A stretch of 42,735 nucleotides of DNA, taken from positions 18,625 through 61,359 of IMG/VR virus record IMGVR_UViG_3300030451_004121. One strand, 5' to 3'. Every line of letters begins with the position of its first letter. Position 1 is the stretch's first letter. The notes under the pieces are model-generated. The model was not told where the DNA came from. It saw only the letters and a program-made list of their open reading frames with translations, and searched no databases. Source of the stretch: a virus. A program made the translations under genes and the position numbers. Shown here piece by piece: positions 9,120 to 19,295 of the stretch.

Positions 9120-10610
9120 ATGGCATTATTAGATCAAACACAGCAAGATTATTATGACGGTAACGATTTTGGTGGTTATCAGTTCATATCACTAAGTGAT
9201 ATTATAACTAATTTTACAATAGCTTATGTTGGTGAAAACAAAATAATACCAAAAATAAAAAGAACTGATATAGCTTTTCATGCTCAACGAGCGATACAAG
9301 AGTTGTCATTTGATACTTTTAAATCTATTAAGTCTCAAGAAATTACATTGCCACCCTCTTTAACAATGGTGCTTCCGCAAGACTACGTTAATTACACTAA
9401 AATATGCTGGGTAGACAGCAATGGTATAGAACGCCCTTTATATCCAACTAAACACACTTCAAATCCTACTCCTATACAACAAGACGCGAATGGTAATTAT
9501 AAACTAACAGCTGTAGGTACTTTGACTAACGGAAGTAATTTGGTTGTTTTAGACAAAATATACAAAAACATTTTAGTAGGAATGCAGGTTAATGCTCCTA
9601 ATTTTTTAAATACTGGTAGCACTCAAGCTGCTCCTAGTTTTCCTCATGGAACTGTTGTTGGTAGTGTTGTCCACGACTCCCCTTCGTATCCTGGTGTGAC
9701 AGTTATAGGTTTGGTAGATTATCTTAGTGGAGGTTTTCCTTCTGGTCTTAATCCTAATGATATTCCTGATGGTAGTTCGGTTAATTCTAATTTTACCGGT
9801 GATGAAACCCTAACATTTAATATGTTTCGAGAACCTTTCCCTGGTAGTGCTGGGAATTTACTTGCAGATGTTACAAACGAAAGCCTTGTAATAGAAACAG
9901 GAGGTGGTGTTGTGCTAAATAATCTTACTTACACTACTAATGACGATAAAATAACAGCCGCTTCTGCCGCTGACGCTGCTCAAGTTTCTGTAGGTATGTA
10001 TGTCTCGCATACTCATATGACACCTGGTTCTAAAGTAGTAGATGTAAATGGATCTGTAATAACAGTTAATAATCCGCTTCTTGCAGACGATGGAGATAAT
10101 CCTACATGGGGTTCTACTAATCAAATGACTTTTATTACAATACCAGCAGAGTCTGAAACTTGGCAAAGCTTTAAAACAGTAAATGATTTAGATTTAGATG
10201 ATTCTTTAGCTTATAATCATGACACCGATATATACGACTTAAATATAGGGCAAAGATATGGTTTGGAGCCAGAGCACTCGCAAACTAACGGAACGTATTA
10301 TATAGATGAATTAAAAGGAAAAATACATTTTTCATCTAATGTTTCACAAAAAACTGTAATATTAAAATATATAAGCGATGGGCTTGGGACTGATGCTGAA
10401 ATGGTTGTGCATAAATTTGCAGAAGAAGCGATGTACAAGTGTATAGCATACGCCGTATTATCTACTAGTGTTACTGGACAAAGTTTAGTACCTAGATTCA
10501 AACGAGAAAAATTTGCAGCCGTAAGAACAGCTAAACTAAGACTATCAAATATTAAAATACACGAACTTGTTCAAACTATGAGAAACAAGTCTGCTTGGAT
10601 AAAAAGATAA
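9120..10610 (+). CDS. Tail/neck stabilisation-type protein with two inserted beta domains
   Basis: In this 496-residue protein residues 1-115 (with IAFHAQRAIQELSFD and LPPSLTMVLPQDYVNYTK) and residues about 345-496 look like two halves of one core, as in podovirus gp4-type or tail-tube connector proteins. Residues about 130-335 appear inserted. They contain two related beta modules, each with a VGM-x-V motif (near residues 153 and 291), later a PGS or HGT turn, and an ending in (L/M)TF. A third copy of this module occurs in the gene at 17545. The insertions probably lie on the virion surface. Function is inferred from synteny with connector genes and the downstream tail protein. Confidence 0.72.
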   Translation: MALLDQTQQDYYDGNDFGGYQFISLSDIITNFTIAYVGENKIIPKIKRTDIAFHAQRAIQELSFDTFKSIKSQEITLPPSLTMVLPQDYVNYTKICWVDSNGIERPLYPTKHTSNPTPIQQDANGNYKLTAVGTLTNGSNLVVLDKIYKNILVGMQVNAPNFLNTGSTQAAPSFPHGTVVGSVVHDSPSYPGVTVIGLVDYLSGGFPSGLNPNDIPDGSSVNSNFTGDETLTFNMFREPFPGSAGNLLADVTNESLVIETGGGVVLNNLTYTTNDDKITAASAADAAQVSVGMYVSHTHMTPGSKVVDVNGSVITVNNPLLADDGDNPTWGSTNQMTFITIPAESETWQSFKTVNDLDLDDSLAYNHDTDIYDLNIGQRYGLEPEHSQTNGTYYIDELKGKIHFSSNVSQKTVILKYISDGLGTDAEMVVHKFAEEAMYKCIAYAVLSTSVTGQSLVPRFKREKFAAVRTAKLRLSNIKIHELVQTMRNKSAWIKR

Positions 10611-10613
10611 AAT

Positions 10614-13600
10614 ATGCCTGAAATTAAAAATGTTTTTCGTTCTGGTATCATGAATAAAGATGATGACGAACGAATAATACCTAATGGACAATATAGAGAT
10701 GCAATGAATATTGAAGTTTCTACATCTGAAGATTCTGATGTTGGAACTGTACAAAACATATTAGGTAATACTAGGACTGATGATCTAAGTATTTTAGACG
10801 GTGATCAAATGAAAGCGATCGGTAGTATCGCGGATGAAAAAAATGATAAGTTTTATTGGTTTGTAACAGGGTTTGACTCTAATGGCGCTCATATAGATGC
10901 TATTATAGAACATTCTAATAATGGTGTTATTACTCCTGTTTTTGTAGATAGAACACAAAATGTTTTAAAGTTCAATAAAAACAGTGTAATCACAGGTATA
11001 AATATAATAGATAATTTACTTTTTTGGACAGATAATATAAACGAGCCAAGAAAAATAAATATTGACAACTGTAAAGCTGGTACAAGTGATTATACCACAA
11101 CTACTAAACTTATAGTAAACGGCGTAGATAAAGGTTTTATTGCTGAAGAACATATCACTGTTATAAAAAGACAGCCTTATGTTGCTCCAAAAGTTATTCC
11201 TGGTGAAACAATAATACAAACTGAATTTACCTTTGAGTCAAAAGACATTACTGTAAGTGGTGGTTTGCCTATACCCGGAACAGACGATATTACACTTACA
11301 ATTTTAACTACTTCAAATATACACAACCCTTTTGAGTTTAGTGTAGGTGATGTTGTAATAGGTAGTAGGCCTAATACGCTTGGAACACTTCCAATTAATT
11401 TTGAAATAAAATTAAAGGTTTTAAGTATAGGAGTAGATACTTTTGACGCCTCTACCGGAGAAGGTGAATTTACTGCTACTTACGAAATATTAGAACTTAG
11501 CGATGATATATCTGAAGAAGATGCTGCTGATATAATATTCAATGTAAGAAAATTAAGAGAAGAAAAACCTATATTTGAAAAAGAATTTGTTAGGTTTGCC
11601 ACAAGATATAAATACGTAGACGGTGAATACTCTGCGTTCTCTCCTTTTACACAACCAGTATTTCTAGCTGGTTCATTTGGTTTTCATCCAATAAAAGATT
11701 CGCACAATGTTGGTATGACTAACAAGCTGTTGACTATAAAATTACAAGACTTAGTTCCAGATCACACTCCAGATGATGTTATTCAAATAGATATTTTATT
11801 TAAGAAAGATGATTCAACAACTATTTACACTGTTGACAGTATAAGACCTGATGACGGTACTGATTACTGGGAAGACAATAGTTATAATCAATATTCTATT
11901 ATAAGCGATAGTTACCCATTGGCAGGTAGTTCAGACTCTCAATATATAGAAACTGCTAACTTTGGATATAAAGGTCAGTACGAAATAAGTACAGAAAACA
12001 TATACGCAGCCCTACCCGCTAATCAAATACTAAGACCTTATGACAACGTACCTAGAAAAGCGTTAGCACAAGAAATAACTGGTAATAGATTAGTTTACGG
12101 TAACTATTTACAAAACTATAATTTAAAAACATTTCAAGACGAACAAGTTTATATTGACTTAGATTTAGATTTTGAAAGTAGAAATGCTGGTTATGGTGCT
12201 GTAGATTTTAGTACTGGTAAACGTTCCGTTAAAACTGATAGAACTTATTATTTAGGTATTGTTTACGGTGATAAATACGGTAGAGAAACACCTGTGTTTA
12301 CCGGTAAAAATAGTTCTATAGAAATACCTTTTGATGCTGATGGTACTGATCTATTTGATGGTAATGCTAGCAAGTCGTTACAGCTTTGTGGTAATTTAGC
12401 TGGAAAACAACCTTCTTGGGCTCATTATTACAAATATTTTATAAAACAAACTACTGGTGGTTATCACAATTTAACTTTAGACAGAGTTTATAAATCTATA
12501 AGGGATCAAAGTATGTGGCTTTCTTTTCCTTCTTCAGATAGAAACAAATTACAAGAAGGCGATTATGTTATAATGAAGAAAGAGATAGACACTAATAATC
12601 AAGTGCCTGTTGATAATAGAATAAAAATAATAGATATAAGTAATGAGGCTCCAGAGTCTATAAAGTTTAACTTAACAACATTAGGAACTGGCGGAGGTAG
12701 TGAAGAAAATTTAGCTGATTTATTCCCAGACGCAAATGGTAAACCAGCTGAGGATGCCGTGCGTATAGCTATAGACAAAGAGGTTTGGGTTAATACGGAG
12801 TTTGGCTCTAACCTAGATAATTTTACATCGTCTGATAGATTTGCCATACAGTTTTCTATAAGAAGTGGTAACGTTAGAACTTTTTCAGACATATACTTTG
12901 TAGCCTCTGCATACCAAGAAGACGATGGTACTATCGGTAGATATGTATTTATACTAAGAAGAAAAATAACTGCTGCTGATCAGTGGGTAGAAAGCTCTGC
13001 TGGTGTTTTAGACACTAGTTTAACAATGGAGTTGTTTTTATTAGAAAACAAAGATACCGTAGAGTTTGAAGGTAGATTTTTTGCTAAAGTAGCATCTTCA
13101 CCTTTAACGCAGAGATTTTTATTGCCAAGTCAAAACGACACAGATGATTTTGCTTTGGTAGCTAGGGCTTACGCTTTTTGGTTAGCTGACATACCTACGG
13201 CTGACTCTAGGCAAGATGGTGGTGTAGGAATTTTAAATTCTTCTTCAGGTGCTATGCTAGGGTGGACCGCTAATACTAATGCTATAACAAGTAGTGCCTC
13301 TAGTAATACACAAGAAGAGTGGGGGTTGATAACTAAATTCAATACAGACGCAGAGTCTACTTCAGGTTGGTTTATAGATAACACTCATTTTGCGTCGTCA
13401 CAAGAACCTTTTGATTTTCACAATCAATGGGATGCTTGGTACTCTGGTAGAATGACAAAAGGTAATCCTATACAGATCAGTCAAGCTGGTGGTTCATCGC
13501 AAGAAGTAAACGGCTTAGAAGGTATAGTTGAAGTAAACAACGCTAATATTGCCGGCTATCCATATCGTGTTGACTCTGGTGATCCAAAGGGAGCTAAACA

Positions 13601-16600
13601 CTGGTTAAAGTTTGCTAAGAGATATAATCAAGGCTTAGAAGATCCTAGCGCAACACCTCCAACCTCTGCTTTAGATGGTTTTATAGATGGTAGTACATTT
13701 GATCAAGAAGTTTTAAATACTTACATAGCAAAAGGTCCTTACGAGACTGCTAATAGTAAAAAGGGTATATTTATGCATTTATCCTTTGCTTGTCCTGGCG
13801 TAGATTTACATGATGGTTATTTTCCTGATGATTACGCTCCAGATCCTTTTGACGATTTTAACAATGGTGCTAATAACCATTTTATAGAAAATTTACAATG
13901 GATAGTTTCTGGTGGTATACATCTTCAAGGAGACGTTAAGTCTTCGGCTGGTAGAAACTATGGTTATTTCAACCAAAATGTTACTGCTGTTGGGCTAGAA
14001 GCGCATGACAATCAGTTTAATCCTGGTTATTTAGATCCTGGTGCCGGCGCGGTTGCTAATCAATTAGCTACTGGTAATCAATTTAAGTTTGAAGGAGACG
14101 ATGTTACTGTTTATACCATTGTTAGCGTTGACGTTAAATTTTTATACAATCACACGTCTTGGAACCCAATGGTAGCTACAGATAACACTGGAGATGACAA
14201 GTATGAAAACAATTTACTAAACTTTTCAGATACTAACGCCCACGCTAGTGTATCCAACGCTTTTGATAAATATCTCGCAAGTAACAATGATCCAAATGCA
14301 TTATTAAGACTAAAAAACACTATAGTAAACTTTGGTAAAGCAAATAATAGAAGAGTTTGTTTTATAGTGCAATTAGACAAAGATCCTAGAACTATTTATG
14401 ATCCAAGAGGTAGTGGTAAGGCAACGCCTACTACTTTTAACGCTATAAACTTTATCGACACATATATAGAGCCTGGTAAAAATACTTTACCTATAACACC
14501 AGCTATATTTGAAACAGAGGCAAAAGAAGAGCCAGATTTAAATATATATTTTGAGGCTAGCAATGCTTATCCTAGAATATTAGATTTTACAGACGGTACT
14601 GGTAGCACTGGGTTAAGCTCTAATTTAATAAACGCTGCCAGCAATGTTATACAAGATGCTATAATAAATCCAAATTCAACTAAAGGATCTATGTTAGCAC
14701 CTATAGGTAGTAGAGTAGAATTAAAAAACTTTCCAGCTGGTATGCCTAATTTAAGTGTTATACAAGCGGCAAATCCAGAAGAAAATTTTTATGTTAGAGT
14801 AGCTGGTTGGGATGGTAATATACTTAGTTTAGCAAGCCCTGGTCTTTTAGTTAACGATAGTAATAATAACGCCATAAACTATACTACTAGAGTATTAAAA
14901 TTCTACAGACAAGATGGTAGTTATACTCAAGCTGCTATTCATAGCGTTAGAGAAACAGTTGGAGACTATGTTACTAAAGTAGAGATGTTGCCATTAGTAC
15001 ACAATAGAAAAACAGCGTTACCTTACTATAACTGCATATCATTTGGTAATGGTGTTGAAAGTATTAGAATAAGAGACGACTTTAATGGCATGCAAATAGC
15101 CAAAGGTGTCAAAGCATCAGCCACAATAGAACAGGCCTACGAAGAAGAAAGAAGAAAATATGGTTTAATACACTCTGGTTTATACAACTCTACTAGCGGT
15201 GTTAATAACTTAAACCAATTTATACAAGCAGAAAAAATAACTAAAGATATTAACCCTGTTTATGGTAGTATACAAAAGCTTTACGCTAGAAACAAAGATT
15301 TAGTAACGTTATGTGAGGATAAAATATTACAAATATTTGTTGATAGAGATATGTTGTTTAATGCTGATGGTAATGCACAGTTACTAACCAGTAATAGATT
15401 TTTAGGTGCAACACAACCTTTTAGAGGCAACTATGGTATATCTAAAAATCCAGAGTCTTTTGCCGCTGAGTCATTTAGAGCTTACTTTACAGATAAACAA
15501 AGAGGTGCTGTAATGAGACTTTCAATGGACGGTTTAACGCCTATATCCTCGGCTGGTATGCACGACTTTTTTAGAGATAATTTAAGAGATGGTGGTAGAT
15601 TATATGGTAGTTACGACGCTTATAAACAAGATTATAACTTATCTATTTATTATGCAACTGATACAAATGAAGTTTTAAATCCAGAGTTTAACGAAGCGTT
15701 GATTACAGAAGAAAATATTGGCAGTGACATGCTTTTAAACGGTGATTTTAGTTCTTTTACCAATAGCTTTACACCTAATCTTTTATCCCCACCTGACAGC
15801 GCAATCATGGCGGGTACTAACTGGATACCTGTTAATGTTTTTGATATTGCTCCTGATCCAAATTTTGGACAGCCAGAAAAAAGTATTTTAGCTTTCAACA
15901 GTTCGTCATTCTCTCCAAAATACAACAAAAAAATCTCACTTGACATTAGTAGCTTAAACATTAATAATATTGATGTTTTAAAAATTGGTTTTGAAACTGA
16001 TACTAATAGTTCCGAGGCAGAAGATCATATTTACGGTGCGCTAGGAGGAACAGTTGGTAGCGCTACACAAACTTTAGATACTTTAAAAGTTACTTTGTAT
16101 AACGATCAAGGTAATGCAGGTATTGTTGTAAGTTCAGCAGACGTTCAGGATGCTCACGCGGGTAATGGTTATCAAGATAAGACTTATGAGTTTGAGAAAA
16201 CTATGAGTATTTTTAACTCTAACCCATCACTTGCTAACAAACTTACAATTCATCAAACCTTGTTTCCAAAAAAGCACCTTTACATAGATAATATAGTTTT
16301 GAAAAAACAAATAACCACTACGGCCGACTGGACTTTAAGTGGTGGCGCTGTTAGTGTTAACGACAAAATATTGATGCCTGACGGTAGTAGTATATCTCAA
16401 ACTCAAAACTCTAATATTATTGAAGCTGGTAAAAAATATAGAATAAGTTATGATAATTTTTACGTTTCTGGAGATCCAAAAATAACTTTAACATCTGCAA
16501 GCGATTCAATATCTTTGCTTTCTGCTTCTGGTACTGATCATGTTTTTACTGTTGACTCTAACACTGTAACGCTTTCTATGAATGGTGGCTCCGCGGAAAT

Positions 16601-17543
16601 GATTTATCTTCAAATAAACGAAGTAACTCCTGTTGGTGGAACTGTTGGTTCTTGGGATTTAAATGGTGCTCAAACTCAAATATTTACTTCTGAGGGTTCG
16701 GATGGTAGTGTAGTTTTTAATTCCGCTGTTCAAGATACATATTTACACCAAAACTTAATACCTACAAATAGTATTTTAGATTACAACCCTGGAGTTAAAT
16801 GCAATATTAGTTTCAACATATCTGGCTACTCAGGATCTGGAGAGTTAAGTTTTAGATTGTACAATAACGATGGAGAAGGCTTTGAGCACACTATAAGTGC
16901 CGATGGACAATATAATTTTTCAGGCACCATAGGCAACGAAGATACTACTGATGCTACTTTGCACAATAAGTTTGGTTTTTACGTTTCTTCATCCAATACT
17001 TTTAGTGGTACTATAGATAGTGTATACTTAAATATTGATGGTGAAGGTACTGGTAAAACTATTACTTATAACGAAAAGTCAAAAGGCTGGGTTAGTTTTA
17101 AGAGCTTTGTTCCAGAACTTGGTGTTAGCAGTGTAAATCAATATTACACTTTTAACAACGGTCAGTTATGGAAACACCATACAAATCAAAAAAGAAACGT
17201 ATTTTATGGCATACATACAGATTCATCAGTAACGCCAGTATTAAACTCAATGCCAGAGTTGGTAAAACATTTTAACACGCTAAATTACGAAGGCACTCAA
17301 GCTAAAATAGATTTATTTACAACCGACGCCACTACGGGGCTTACAGACGGCGAATACTACAACTTAGAAGAAAAGAAAGGTTGGTACGTTGAAGATATAC
17401 ATACAAATAAACAAGAAGGTATGTTGAATGAATTTATAGAAAAAGAAGGTAAATGGTTTAACTATATAAAAGGAACAGAGTTACACGTTGATACAGCAGC
17501 GTTTAACTTTCAAGGATTAGGCACGGTTTTAAACGCACAATAA
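10614..17543 (+). CDS. Giant tail protein (tail stabilisation / tube-like) with carbohydrate-binding-like inserts
   Basis: This is a 2309-residue virion protein. Its N-terminus (KNVFRSGIMNKDDDERIIPN, then QYRDAMNIEVSTSE) is of the type found in tail stabilisation or tubular proteins of Bacteroidetes podoviruses, by my recollection and not searched. A core segment around residues 1490-1660 (SGLYNSTSGVNN, FRGNYGISKNPESFA, DKQRGAVMRLS) and the last ~160 residues (SKGWVSFKSFVPELG, YYTFNNGQLWKHH) look like one platform interrupted by about 480 residues. The inserted part (about 1690-2150) holds three jelly-roll-like blocks, each opening with a segment such as NGDFSSF, ADWTLSGG or SWDLNGA, as in CBM4/9-type sugar-binding modules. 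I infer host-glycan recognition. The protein could be the muzzle or nozzle of the tail. It starts three bases after the previous stop. Confidence 0.78.
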   Translation: MPEIKNVFRSGIMNKDDDERIIPNGQYRDAMNIEVSTSEDSDVGTVQNILGNTRTDDLSILDGDQMKAIGSIADEKNDKFYWFVTGFDSNGAHIDAIIEHSNNGVITPVFVDRTQNVLKFNKNSVITGINIIDNLLFWTDNINEPRKINIDNCKAGTSDYTTTTKLIVNGVDKGFIAEEHITVIKRQPYVAPKVIPGETIIQTEFTFESKDITVSGGLPIPGTDDITLTILTTSNIHNPFEFSVGDVVIGSRPNTLGTLPINFEIKLKVLSIGVDTFDASTGEGEFTATYEILELSDDISEEDAADIIFNVRKLREEKPIFEKEFVRFATRYKYVDGEYSAFSPFTQPVFLAGSFGFHPIKDSHNVGMTNKLLTIKLQDLVPDHTPDDVIQIDILFKKDDSTTIYTVDSIRPDDGTDYWEDNSYNQYSIISDSYPLAGSSDSQYIETANFGYKGQYEISTENIYAALPANQILRPYDNVPRKALAQEITGNRLVYGNYLQNYNLKTFQDEQVYIDLDLDFESRNAGYGAVDFSTGKRSVKTDRTYYLGIVYGDKYGRETPVFTGKNSSIEIPFDADGTDLFDGNASKSLQLCGNLAGKQPSWAHYYKYFIKQTTGGYHNLTLDRVYKSIRDQSMWLSFPSSDRNKLQEGDYVIMKKEIDTNNQVPVDNRIKIIDISNEAPESIKFNLTTLGTGGGSEENLADLFPDANGKPAEDAVRIAIDKEVWVNTEFGSNLDNFTSSDRFAIQFSIRSGNVRTFSDIYFVASAYQEDDGTIGRYVFILRRKITAADQWVESSAGVLDTSLTMELFLLENKDTVEFEGRFFAKVASSPLTQRFLLPSQNDTDDFALVARAYAFWLADIPTADSRQDGGVGILNSSSGAMLGWTANTNAITSSASSNTQEEWGLITKFNTDAESTSGWFIDNTHFASSQEPFDFHNQWDAWYSGRMTKGNPIQISQAGGSSQEVNGLEGIVEVNNANIAGYPYRVDSGDPKGAKHWLKFAKRYNQGLEDPSATPPTSALDGFIDGSTFDQEVLNTYIAKGPYETANSKKGIFMHLSFACPGVDLHDGYFPDDYAPDPFDDFNNGANNHFIENLQWIVSGGIHLQGDVKSSAGRNYGYFNQNVTAVGLEAHDNQFNPGYLDPGAGAVANQLATGNQFKFEGDDVTVYTIVSVDVKFLYNHTSWNPMVATDNTGDDKYENNLLNFSDTNAHASVSNAFDKYLASNNDPNALLRLKNTIVNFGKANNRRVCFIVQLDKDPRTIYDPRGSGKATPTTFNAINFIDTYIEPGKNTLPITPAIFETEAKEEPDLNIYFEASNAYPRILDFTDGTGSTGLSSNLINAASNVIQDAIINPNSTKGSMLAPIGSRVELKNFPAGMPNLSVIQAANPEENFYVRVAGWDGNILSLASPGLLVNDSNNNAINYTTRVLKFYRQDGSYTQAAIHSVRETVGDYVTKVEMLPLVHNRKTALPYYNCISFGNGVESIRIRDDFNGMQIAKGVKASATIEQAYEEERRKYGLIHSGLYNSTSGVNNLNQFIQAEKITKDINPVYGSIQKLYARNKDLVTLCEDKILQIFVDRDMLFNADGNAQLLTSNRFLGATQPFRGNYGISKNPESFAAESFRAYFTDKQRGAVMRLSMDGLTPISSAGMHDFFRDNLRDGGRLYGSYDAYKQDYNLSIYYATDTNEVLNPEFNEALITEENIGSDMLLNGDFSSFTNSFTPNLLSPPDSAIMAGTNWIPVNVFDIAPDPNFGQPEKSILAFNSSSFSPKYNKKISLDISSLNINNIDVLKIGFETDTNSSEAEDHIYGALGGTVGSATQTLDTLKVTLYNDQGNAGIVVSSADVQDAHAGNGYQDKTYEFEKTMSIFNSNPSLANKLTIHQTLFPKKHLYIDNIVLKKQITTTADWTLSGGAVSVNDKILMPDGSSISQTQNSNIIEAGKKYRISYDNFYVSGDPKITLTSASDSISLLSASGTDHVFTVDSNTVTLSMNGGSAEMIYLQINEVTPVGGTVGSWDLNGAQTQIFTSEGSDGSVVFNSAVQDTYLHQNLIPTNSILDYNPGVKCNISFNISGYSGSGELSFRLYNNDGEGFEHTISADGQYNFSGTIGNEDTTDATLHNKFGFYVSSSNTFSGTIDSVYLNIDGEGTGKTITYNEKSKGWVSFKSFVPELGVSSVNQYYTFNNGQLWKHHTNQKRNVFYGIHTDSSVTPVLNSMPELVKHFNTLNYEGTQAKIDLFTTDATTGLTDGEYYNLEEKKGWYVEDIHTNKQEGMLNEFIEKEGKWFNYIKGTELHVDTAAFNFQGLGTVLNAQ

Positions 17544-17544
17544 T

Positions 17545-18801
17545 ATGGAGATAATTAAAAACATAAACATAGACACGTCTAGCTTAAAGGCAGAGGCTGT
17601 AGGTAGAGTTTTAAATATAGACGCTACTAGTAACGCTAGATACGTAGTTAGAGTAAGTAGATCTTCAGATACAAATTTATATAATTTTGATACAGATGCT
17701 TTTGCAACAGAGTCTTCTAACTCAAATTTTAATGGGGTTGGATCACAACAAATAGCAATATCTTTTCCAGCTGCCTCAAGCGGTGATACATATACTATAA
17801 ATATATTTTCTACTAACGGCGCGGAAATTTTAGGTAGTTCTAATAAACTTTTTAAATCTATAACTTTACAACAAGTTGGTAACGCTACTATAACTTTTAC
17901 AGCTACTGGAACTGGTTTTACAAACACAGATGTAGGTGACTCTACGGGTTCTACAGTTGACAGTTTTGCTGCTAGCTCTACACCTACAGTGGTTATGAAT
18001 CAAAAACAAATAACCGTACCATCAGTTTTTGCAGATTATGGTTTTTTTATAACTAGTACTACTTCAGATTTAAATAATGGTGAGTGGGATAGTGGTGCTT
18101 TTTATTGGCAAACAACAGAGGCTATAGTTACTAATCCAGCCGGTGATGGTGTTAGTAGTAACACAGTAACTGTAGCTGATTTAACAGGTCTGGTAGTAGG
18201 TATGACTTTAGTGTATCACAAAGGTACAACAGCGCCCGGATCAGCAACTACTATAAGTGATATAGATCTTGATACTAAAACCATAACTTTTTCGACTAGC
18301 ACCGCGTTTGAAGAAAGTGAAACTATGACTTTTAGAGCTTTTGGTCCTAATTTAATAAAACAAGCTATTGGCATTGGTTTTACAATAACAAATCCTACTG
18401 TTAGATTAGGACAGACTACAACTAGTATAGACGACGAACTAACATCTAATGTTGCAGCTGGAGCAGATATAAATGTGAATGGCACCACAGGTATAGGTGT
18501 AGGAGCTACTATACGTATGAGAGGGTTAAGCAAAGATTCTAGCGCTAGCGCTTGCACGGTGTCACTTGTAGATTCTACTTCTAATGGTGGGGGTGTAAAT
18601 GGTGGCGCTATACGATTAGCAAACGGACAGTTAGAGGCTAGTAGCGATAGACCTATTAGAACTCAAACAAAAATATACGTAGATGGCAGTAGTAACAAGG
18701 TGTTTTTGAACGGAACTATAAACATAATTAGATACCCAGCAGCAAACCAAAGTATATACATAGACATGAGTAAAATAACGACACAAGGAACAGCAACATG
18801 A
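17545..18801 (+). CDS. Beta-rich virion protein, possible tail fibre or appendage
   Basis: This 418-residue protein is rich in Thr, Ser, Gly and Asn and poor in Cys, typical of phage beta-structured appendages. Residues about 205-265 carry a module with VGMTLVYHKG, APGS and an ending MTFRAF, matching the two modules inserted in the protein at 9120. The C-terminal ~110 residues (GTTGIGVGATIRMRG, then GAIRLANGQLEASSD) look like a small beta domain. No enzymatic motif was seen. It begins one base after the giant tail gene and overlaps the next gene by four bases (ATGA), so the cluster is one transcriptional and translational unit. A role as a tail accessory or fibre protein is inference. Confidence 0.75.
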   Translation: MEIIKNINIDTSSLKAEAVGRVLNIDATSNARYVVRVSRSSDTNLYNFDTDAFATESSNSNFNGVGSQQIAISFPAASSGDTYTINIFSTNGAEILGSSNKLFKSITLQQVGNATITFTATGTGFTNTDVGDSTGSTVDSFAASSTPTVVMNQKQITVPSVFADYGFFITSTTSDLNNGEWDSGAFYWQTTEAIVTNPAGDGVSSNTVTVADLTGLVVGMTLVYHKGTTAPGSATTISDIDLDTKTITFSTSTAFEESETMTFRAFGPNLIKQAIGIGFTITNPTVRLGQTTTSIDDELTSNVAAGADINVNGTTGIGVGATIRMRGLSKDSSASACTVSLVDSTSNGGGVNGGAIRLANGQLEASSDRPIRTQTKIYVDGSSNKVFLNGTINIIRYPAANQSIYIDMSKITTQGTAT

Positions 18802-19256
18802 TAGATATAAATTTTGTAGGAAACATAAATAACGACTCTTTACAAATAGGCGATTTAGCTTATTATGTAAGTACGTCATCAACGGGTGGGTTTAACAACT
18901 CGACAACAGCCCCTATATTAATAGGTGTTATTACAGCTTTTTCAAACACCGCGGAACAAGTAGCGGGTTTTTGTTCTATAAACCCAGGAACTAACACTAC
19001 ACAACAGTTGTGTGATGATGCTGGTGGAGTTTTTACGCCTCCTGTAATAGGTCCACAAATGACTATAGATAACTCGGGTACAAGTGTAATGGCTAGTGAT
19101 ATAAGCCCTAATGATTTTATAATGTTTGCTAAAGACAGTAGAGTTAACATTTCAGGCTTAATTGGTTATTACGCAGAGGCAACATTTAAAAACAACTCTA
19201 CAGAAAAAGCTGAGTTATACTCTGTGGCGTCTGAAATAACACCTAGTAGTAAATAA
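18798..19256 (+). CDS. Small virion-type protein, unknown
   Basis: This 152-residue protein overlaps the preceding stop by four bases (ATGA). The sequence is beta-rich, with DLAYYVSTSSTGGFNN and NDFIMFAKDSRVN, and has two Cys residues in the middle (GFCSINPG, QLCDDAGG) that could pair. An N-terminal motif (NINNDSLQIGDLAYYV) resembles small structural proteins common in marine phage tail clusters. I cannot name a family. Its tight coupling to the tail gene suggests a virion accessory role. Confidence 0.75.
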   Translation: MIDINFVGNINNDSLQIGDLAYYVSTSSTGGFNNSTTAPILIGVITAFSNTAEQVAGFCSINPGTNTTQQLCDDAGGVFTPPVIGPQMTIDNSGTSVMASDISPNDFIMFAKDSRVNISGLIGYYAEATFKNNSTEKAELYSVASEITPSSK

Positions 19257-19295
19257 CACGTAAAAAGTGTAATAATAAATAAAAATAATATAATT

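Noticed and set aside
18541-18552. Perfect 12-base palindrome AGCGCTAGCGCT
   Set aside because: Lies within coding sequence for a Ser/Ala run and has no second copy seen; likely chance.
19256-19295. Possible small hairpin ACAC/GTGT between two genes
   Set aside because: Four-base stem with an A-rich loop and no U-tract; not stable enough.
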